Positions 57,301 through 64,000 of a DNA stretch of 64,000 nucleotides are shown here, in pieces. Location: positions 558,001-622,000 of the forward strand of contig JAXQJY010000032.1 in the NCBI GenBank assembly GCA_037042185.1, given 5' to 3'. A program made the translations under genes and the position numbers. Positions within the stretch are counted from its first letter, which is position 1. Each line of letters begins with the position of its first letter. Below the pieces are notes generated by a model that did not search any database, was not told where the DNA came from, and saw only the letters and a list, made by a program, of their open reading frames with translations. This DNA comes from Sordariomycetes sp. S80-01Y. Lineage: Eukaryota; Ascomycota; Sordariomycetes.

Positions 57301-57853
57301 CTTGGAACTACCCTTACTGTGTTCAACTGTGTTCCCCTGCGAACAAGTACTCGTGGTCCAGCACTCTCGCGGCATCCTATGGAGCTCCCGCGTCATCAAC
57401 CCTGATTTTGAGGCATACAAGTGGATCAGCTAAGGGACCAACTGCTCAAATTAGAACTCTCAATATGCGCTGTCGACAATATAGGCCTTTGATCGTCCCA
57501 CCTCCGAATCCTTCGCGACATGGTCAGGATAGTCGACGCCGCCGTTCATGCAACTCGGTACATTCCAGAACCCTGCATTCAGCTCTTTCGACGACGCACT
57601 CCATATGACTCCTAATGGCCTTGCAACCGAGGTGGGATGTCATGTGTGGATCTCCAGCCGGGCCTGACGTGAAACGAAGGAAGACCCCACAGGTCATTTT
57701 CATTACCTTTGAGCCGAAGGTTTGCAAGAAAATCATATAAATAGGAGTATAGAGGCATTATAATAATGGGGTTATAGTCATCGTCCAGTCAAGCACCGCA
57801 CAACGTCTTCTCTCCCATAACTACCCAATATATCTTAATTCCTTGCTATCAGC
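54377..57853. other. Large gene-sparse region
   Basis: About 3.5 kb with only short, unconvincing frames on both strands and lower GC than the left part. No transposase, reverse transcriptase or terminal repeat was recognised. A TATA-like TATAAATA at 57736-57743 belongs to the next gene. Confidence 0.5.
57736..57743 (+). promoter_or_regulatory. TATA box of the Cys-rich secreted protein gene
   Basis: TATAAATA about 111 bp upstream of the ATG at 57854. Confidence 0.5.
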
Positions 57854-58946
57854 ATGCTGCACAGAACCCTCAAGGCCTCTGGCGCCGCCCTCCTTGCTTG
57901 GGCTGTTTTGCAGACTAGTGGATTGCCTACGGACCTAGCCTCTCGGGGAGAGCCCGACGGTCTGAAAGCTGGGATCAGCATTGGACAACTTGTATTCGCT
58001 GTTGTCAAATACCTTAGGGATGACAATGCCTATGTGATTATGCCAAGATAGTTCTTCATACTTGGCCGGTCGGGCTAACAGAAAGCAGGACCCGCAAGTC
58101 CCCGACAAATGCGTTCTCGAAGCCGTCACCTACAATGGAGGCGCCTGTAGCGCCAGTCTAGATTGCACCACGGGCTCAATGGCCGTGTTTAACGACTGGA
58201 ACGTCTGCTACCTCGATGGAGAGCAGTTCTTCCATGATGACCGCGTTGGAGACTTCTCCATTACGTTTACCAAAGCTGGTGGCGTCAACAGTGACGAAGA
58301 TGGGTACGTTTAACCCGAGTTCAATTTCCGAACCTTCCCAGCGAATACTGATGCGTTCTTTGATAGTCTTCACCACCCTATGTTCAAGTTCAAGGACTTC
58401 AACGACTGGGAGCCCTGGGATGTGCAGGCACTCATCGACGAGCGAGACGGCGCCAACGAGGGGAATCTCTGCGAATCTGGGGGCAATTTCGCTATTCAGG
58501 AGAAACTCTGGCACTGCGGAGTACCTCTTGAGGGCAAGACCCTTTTCGGACATTCCCTGATCGGAGATGACGACCCTGTTGATGGTGGTTTCGTTGCTGG
58601 CTGGTGCACTGCTCACGTCGCACAGTATCAGCGCAACGAGTATGGGAATGGGGATAAGTTCGCTTTCGACGTTACTATCTACGACGGTGACAAGAACCAG
58701 ATTGGTCATATTCAGAAGCAGGAGGTTGACGACAATGGCCACCTGTCCATGAGCTCGGCTCTACCATACACCTTAGAGCTCACTGCCGATGGAGGTGACG
58801 CGGATCCTGTTAGCTTCTGCTACGGAGATCAGTGCTGGAGTTGCGATGACAGTGATGGCGGTGGCCATGCCTGCACTCTGGGAAACGGAGAGGAGGACGG
58901 ATACGAGAATGGTGACCGCGAGGGAGACTTCGGGTTCTCATGCTAG
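57854..58946 (+). CDS. Secreted cysteine-rich acidic protein, unknown function
   Basis: Three exons, 57854-58033, 58089-58303 and 58367-58946, giving 324 aa. Introns are 55 bp (GTGATT, GGGCTAACAG branch, AAGCAG) and 63 bp (GTACGT, TACTGAT branch, GATAG). The N terminus MLHRTLKASGAALLAWAVLQ is a signal peptide. The mature part has many cysteines (CVLEAV, GGACSASLDC, NVCYLDG, NLCESG, LWHCGV, GWCTAH, CYGDQCWSC, HACTLG, GFSC) and is rich in Asp/Gly/Asn, with alternating beta-like stretches (DKFAFDVTIYDGDKNQIGHI). The C-terminal 40 residues are very acidic (GNGEEDGYENGDREGD). I do not recognise the family; small secreted Cys-rich proteins of this kind are often effectors or antimicrobial proteins, but that is only a possibility. 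Confidence 0.82.
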
Positions 58947-60898
58947 CCCTTCGAAATCATGGTTAGACCGCTTGTATATATAGTGGAGAAAAGAAGAAGA
59001 GCAAGAGAGTAAATATGGCTGAAGCAGTTGACTGTCAACATACTTGTGACTGGGCCTACGTCGGAGATGTCAAACGCGTCTTCTCAGGTGTTCGTCATAG
59101 CGTGTTGTATAATTTTGCACGGCTCTGGTCTGCGACAACTGAGCTGACCTGAGGGTTCGGTGAGTCGGGACAGAAACGAACTGATTTAGTGGCGGATGGC
59201 CGTCGACAGCATGGCGGCTGGGAGTAGTTCCTGACGGGATAGAACGGTAACGAGTAATGTTCTCAGCCAAAAGAACTTCTAAGGACTACTGGTGCGCGAC
59301 CGTGCGGAGGAGGGCACCGTTTTGATCTTTCCATGTCAGTTTTACGCCACGTCTTGGCTTCATAATTCCCACTCATTGTGGTCTTATACTTGTTGCGTGG
59401 ATAAGAGATAACGGTGGCTGGTCCACCGACGATTCTTCTACCCAGTCGTCTCATCGAAAACGCTCGCAATGACACTACTTGATTTTGTTGAATCAAATTC
59501 ACGTAGCTAGTGTGAAGTCTCCTTTTGCTCGTGGGCAACTTTTACAAAATGTAGGATGTCTTTCTGAGAAATGTTAGCAGTGAACGGAGGCGACGCCGTC
59601 AGGGAATGAATGTTTGGCAAATAGATCGACTGGTCTGACATTCGGCCTCGAAGCTAGGGGCAAGTACCGGAAGTCAGAGAATCGGAGAGATGATCCACAC
59701 TATGGTAAGCGTCAGATACGGTAACGCCTTATAGAACCCCTTTATATTACATGGAAGCGCCCACATATAAGATATATGCTAAGGCGGTGGCTAGGCTGAA
59801 ATGGGCATCGCTTACGTATATATCTATTGAACAATCTTGGCTGTCATTTCTAATCCATTCTCCTCGTGATCCACGGAGGTGGCTATGTGGAACAGACAAC
59901 ATCAGCCCCTGTTGGCCAAGGCGGGTGTCTCCGGTGCAGTCGCGAATCTGGAGATAGGGGACGTCGTCCCGGGGTATGAGGCAGATGAAGCGGATGCCCT
60001 GAAACCCTCGACGCTTAAGCAAACTTCCAACCCTACGCACTTTGGCCGCTTGGCTTGAGCAACATAATCGTGTGAAGATGTCGCTCTAGCCTTGTAACGC
60101 GGCTATTCTATAAAACCGCGTTTTTAATGCGGCCCCTTGCCCTTGCATCCAGCATGGCATTGACCGAGTTTGTTTTCCGGCGTGCCAAGAGTGAAGATGA
60201 CACAATGGGGGACCAAATGCAACGCTGGGAAGAACTGCCGGCACGTTTACACGAGAACCATTCCCACTGGAGCAGTTGGTGACTGCTCCATAAGTGGATC
60301 CATGAAATAGTGTGTGCGAACGACTTACCCGACATCCATTGATTGGAGTGAATTTAGTGACCTGCCAAATTTGATGTTGGTCTTCTCAATGTAATTTATT
60401 CCTTGCCGGCTTAATGAGTACTTGTCGGCGTCGAAGCACGAGGCCTCGAGAGTCCTGCACGGTTCGTGCGATCCGTTTCGAGCACAGGCGAAATGCCATG
60501 TGAGCTTCCTAGAGTCTGAGTAACCTTGTGGGCAGCAATTCCTCATACGTCCAGGGGCTCATGAACTTTGCGAAAGAATAGGCGTTTCAGACATCCCTCA
60601 GCCTCGGCACGCCAAGCATAGCTTCGGGACAACCCAATCCAAATTTATGCATAAGGGAGAGTCCCTATACACTTCTAGCATGGCAACGCCTCCCTATTCG
60701 GCATCAAAGTTCGCCCAAAGCCGGGCTTTCCGGCTAATCCCTGGCCCCGGTATCCTAAGCATAGCTACAAGACAAGCTAACCCAAGATAAGCCCTATCCC
60801 GGAGTGACTATAAATCCCGCTTCTCGCTCTATGCTCACAACTAAATCCATAGAATTCGCAACCTTCCTTGAACACAACTTCTAAGACGATTTGCTACA
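58947..60898. other. Intergenic region between two secreted-protein genes
   Basis: Nearly 2 kb. A 97-aa minus-strand frame (60040-59747) looks somewhat protein-like but has no start context, domain or neighbours that I can use. Confidence 0.5.
60809..60815 (+). promoter_or_regulatory. TATA box of the NPP1-family gene
   Basis: TATAAAT about 85-90 bp upstream of the ATG at 60899. Confidence 0.5.
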
Positions 60899-61675
60899 AT
60901 GATGTTCCCTAAAGTCTTCGCCTTGATCTCCCTCGTGGCCTCCGGTTACGGCCAGGCCGAGATACCCAAGATCAACCACGACCAGATCAACCCCGTTCCG
61001 ACTACGCTAGGCAGTAGCCCTTTCGCCGAGCAGATTGAGACATTCAATCCGCTCCTCCACATCGCTCATGGCTGCCAGCCGTACTCGGCGGTCAACACTG
61101 CCGGCCAGATAAGGTGCGTCCAACATGACCGTTCTGATCGCTTTCAATCAGGAAGAAGCTAATTTCTTGCAAGTGGTGGCCTGCAAGACTCTGGCAGCTC
61201 TAGCGGAGGCTGCCGCGACACAAGCAAAGGCCAGACCTATAGTAGGGCTGCAACAGTGAATGGAAGACTTGGAATCATGTACGCTTGGTACTGGCCCAAG
61301 GATCACCCTATTGACGGCAATGTCGCCGGTGGCCATCGCCACGACTGGGAGTCCATCGTTGTGTGGCTGGACAGCCCTACCTCGGCCACACCTCAAATCA
61401 TTGGTGCTGCTGCTTCCGGTCACGGCGATTTCAAACGAACGACGACACCTCAGAGGAGCGGAAACAGCGTTCAAGTCGAGTATTTCACCACTTTCCCTAC
61501 CAACCATGAGCTTCAATTCACGGACACCGTCGGGCGATCTTACGCCATCTGGGACTGGGACAGTATGGATGCAACTGTTCAGAATGCGCTGAACCAGGGC
61601 GACTTTGGCTCGGCTAATGTACCTTTCAAGGAGGCCAACTTTTTGAACAACATGAACGAAGCCTTTATCGAGTAA
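60899..61675 (+). CDS. NPP1 / necrosis- and ethylene-inducing-like protein (NLP), secreted
   Basis: Two exons, 60899-61113 and 61174-61675, with a 60-bp intron (GTGCGT, AGCTAAT branch, TGCAAG), giving 238 aa. A second ATG three bases downstream is equally possible as the start. The signal peptide is MMFPKVFALISLVASGYGQA. The family hallmark heptapeptide GHRHDWE is present and intact, with the acidic metal-site residues around it. HGCQPYSAV and SGGCRDTSK supply the two cysteines of type 1 NLPs. Conserved AWYWPKDHP precedes the hallmark. NLPs bind plant sphingolipids and damage eudicot membranes, although many family members are non-cytolytic; activity cannot be judged here. Its presence suggests a plant-associated or broadly saprotrophic lifestyle. 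Low-GC surroundings and a secreted neighbour 2 kb upstream fit an accessory region. Confidence 0.93.
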
Positions 61676-62542
61676 ACGAGGCATGTGTTGCGAGAGAGGG
61701 CGAACACCTGCAAGTTGCTAAGCGGGAATCGAATTTTGGTTATTGTAGCTGCGTTATGCTAGGACACGAGGTTGACAAGGGGGTGAAGCTGTTGTACTTT
61801 GGCAATCTGTTACCTTACGCTGACGAGTTCGAGTATCTGATTTACTCTTTGCCACGGCAGCAGAGAGTAAATATCATGTGTTGCTTCTCCCCGTTACTCT
61901 AATCTTATCCGTTCCTTGCCCCAGAGTCTTAATTAATTTGTTGAAGAATGGCTCCGCTTGTGCGGCAACGCTGCCAGACCACGGTGGTCGGGGATGGAGA
62001 TCTTTAATGGACCTAAAGAAGGCGAAGAAGGTCTGTCTAAAGCTGATCAAGGAACGAAGGTGTGATAATTAGTGCATGAAGGCTAGCATAGAGTGTGAGC
62101 AGGTTTAGTCTTGTAAATATCAGCGATACAGTTGAAGGAAACACAGAGTGAGCTTTTGGCTCTTGTCTAGTCCATCATACCATTGCCTGATTCCTGAATC
62201 CTCTCAATACGGCATTCAGCCCTTTATGTTTGCCTTTCTCTTCTGGAACACAAAGGAAGAAGGCCATGCGATATTGCGTTCAGCAGCGCCAGGACGATCC
62301 ATCTGACGAGCAGCTGTACGCTCCCGGCAACTACTAGCTTGGGCAGTCCCGGCAACGCTAATAATACCATGTCACGACAACCAACGCTAAGCCTGGTGCA
62401 TTAAGCTTCGCGAGTGTAATCTTTGTTCAAAAAGTTCGAGAGGTATCTAGAATCGCCTGCATGTTGCTATTCAGGACATGCCACTCTCGCGTTATCGGAT
62501 AGTTTCCTTTACACCGCTGACAATACCACCCCTGTCTACCCA
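61676..62542. other. Intergenic, convergent (NLP gene / GATA factor)
   Basis: About 870 bp. No supported coding frame. Confidence 0.5.
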
Positions 62543-63842
62543 TCAGCTTGCTCCATGGTCTTGCTTCGGGCCTTGTAACGAGTGGACGTAGGCGGCTGAT
62601 GACTTAGGCTTGATTGGACACAGATTCGGTGATGGTGAAACTTCCAATACTCTCGGCTTCAAGGTAAATGTTTTGCGTTTCAGCTGTCGCTTCCGACTAA
62701 GCCTCGCATAGCGTAAACCGCAGGCGTTGCAAAGTGTCCTGTCACCGTGGGGTCCTCTGCGCCATTCTGGTGTATTGGCACGATTGCAGCTGTAACACCT
62801 TTGGGCGGAAGTAGCACGCTTCCAACTGTCAGCACCGTTCCTCTGGGTTCAAATAGCCAAAGCCCTTACCGTTTGTTGTGTCTCAGAATTTGATCCCTTG
62901 TAGCAGGTCGCAAGGTTGTCTCTGAGCTCTGGGGGAACATATCCATCCAAGGAGGTATGGTTTGTCTTGAGTGCGTCCCCAGCTTGTGTATTTTGAATCT
63001 GGGGCCGCATCGAGCCCCTACGAGCTCGATTGCAAGGAGCTGAAGCTCGTTGTTTAGCGGTCGTACGTGTGATCTCCTTTTTCGTAGACTTGCGCTCCGG
63101 AATCGATATGTTGTTGTATTCATCTTTGTTTGTTTTGTCGTAGAACTCAGCGAGTTTCAACAGGGTCCATCCGTAATGCTCAAGCTAACGGGTCGTCAAT
63201 CTCCTGTCCTTCTCCGGCCTGCCCAAGTGGTTGACTTACTCGAGAAAGGGATTCCGTGTAGGAACAAGGCATTGAGTTTACGGATGTTTCAATTGTCGCT
63301 CCATTCCCTGTTCCAGTATCCTTCATGCCATTCTTATGATCAATGTCGTTGCCTTCGCCGGATGCAGACCAGTCCTGTGGAGCACAACGGCGGGGGGAGG
63401 TGGAACGCGGTGGCATTTGCGCTTGAAGGAAGGCTTCCGGGGTGGAATATTCTCCTACTCCCAGTGCGGGTGCGGGAGAGGGAGTGTGAGCGTGAGGCGT
63501 TGTCCAAGGAATTGATGGTGGGTTGAGTTGTGGGGTGAACGAAAGTCTCGAAGCCTCGCCAGACAGCGGCACAGGAGCCTGCTTCGTAGGGTACAAGAGC
63601 TTCGAATGAGGCCCTTGTATAGGCATATGCCCAGTGATCTCCCCACATGCCTGCAATGAATCCGACCGTGATGACGGGAAGCTTGTGCTAGGCTGAGTAC
63701 TCGGAGGGGGAGGAGGCGCAGGGTATTCAGTCGAGGTGTTCGTAATCAGTTCGGAGATAGATGGGAGACGTTGTTGGGCCAAATCTCCATTCTTTCCGAA
63801 CTGCCATCTCGAATCTACTGAAGTATTCATGGTGACATCCAT
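62543..63842 (-). CDS. GATA-type zinc-finger transcription factor (NsdD-like finger)
   Basis: Three exons: 63842-63240, 63184-62870 and 62818-62543, giving 397 aa. Intron 1 (55 bp) has GTAAGT and GTTAG; intron 2 (51 bp) has GTAAGG, a TGCTGAC branch and GGAAG. All three exons stay in phase 0. Exon 1 gives RLPSISELITNTSTEYPAPP and a Pro/Ser-rich region; exon 2 gives LEHYGWTLLKLAEFYDKTNK and a basic, disordered stretch; exon 3 carries the finger RCYSCNRANTPEWRRGPHGD followed by RTLCNACGLRYARLSRKR, with C-x2-C-x18-C-x2-C spacing and a basic tail. The finger is closest in my memory to NsdD/SUB-1 factors that control sexual development and light responses, but the rest differs. ATGs at 63869 and 63830 are alternative starts. 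Confidence 0.85.
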
Positions 63843-64000
63843 TGTAGATAGAAGGAGGATAACGAGCACTGAGGCTATCAGAGCTGAGATGCAGCTGTGG
63901 TGCAGTGCTCATGTCTATGAGTCCAGCACACAAATTCTCGGGCCGAGTTCGATAGGATGGAGCCGATCACCTCCGTAAAGGGGGGGCCTTTCGGGAAGCT

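Noticed and set aside
54377-57853. Possible decayed transposon in the gene-sparse tract
   Set aside because: No transposase or polymerase motif, terminal repeat or target-site duplication could be seen by eye. A dinucleotide (RIP index) calculation would be needed and was not run.
59747-60040. 97-aa minus-strand frame containing RGFQGIRFICLIPRDDVPYL
   Set aside because: Looks more protein-like than most noise, but I recognise no family and find no flanking exons; left as unsupported.
1-64000. CRISPR arrays, bacterial operons, riboswitches
   Set aside because: The window is eukaryotic; the only regular repeats are coding repeats (pheromone, TPR) and microsatellites.

Overview
The window is nuclear DNA from a filamentous ascomycete (Pezizomycotina, probably Sordariomycetes). 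The evidence is short spliceosomal introns of about 47-79 bp with GTRNGT donors, CTRAY branch sites and YAG acceptors, fungal-type gene families, and a multi-copy alpha-factor-like pheromone precursor of the WC-x6-CW type seen in Sordariomycetes. All exon junctions below were placed by eye and checked for frame; none has transcript support.

Left part (1-26.5 kb), mostly housekeeping and secreted proteins: the 3' part of an M20 peptidase; methylthioribose-1-phosphate isomerase (mri1); the TRAPPII subunit Trs130; a SCOC-type short coiled-coil protein; a 4 kb gene-poor GC-rich stretch; a secreted beta-rich protein; an Old Yellow Enzyme; a PI-specific phospholipase C; a PEBP protein; a secreted M14 carboxypeptidase; an unrecognised protein; and a large pheromone precursor with 12 copies of WCERPGQSCW (one a variant), one decayed copy and one divergent N-terminal Cys-pair peptide.

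Middle part (28.5-42.3 kb): a multipass membrane protein, then two STAND/NLR-type loci flanking a catalase. In the first locus an NB-ARC-TPR receptor and a separate nucleoside-phosphorylase-like (PNP_UDP) protein are divergently transcribed. Their termini carry matching short motifs (FG-x2-A-x-I-x-QGD) like the amyloid signalling motifs of fungal NLR/effector pairs. The PNP copy appears only after splicing a 51-bp intron. In the second locus the same three domains form one PNP-NB-ARC-TPR polypeptide spread over four exons. The fused locus therefore supports the functional link proposed for the split one.

Right part (44-64 kb): a Zn2Cys6 regulator, a phytanoyl-CoA-dioxygenase-like enzyme and an MCT-like transporter that may form a small metabolic cluster; a homeodomain plus C2H2 regulator whose C-terminal half has four degenerate CENP-B/Tc5-like helix-turn-helix repeats; then a gene-sparse region with two secreted proteins (a Cys-rich acidic protein and an NPP1/NLP family protein) and a three-exon GATA factor whose zinc finger lies in an exon too short to stand out as an open frame.
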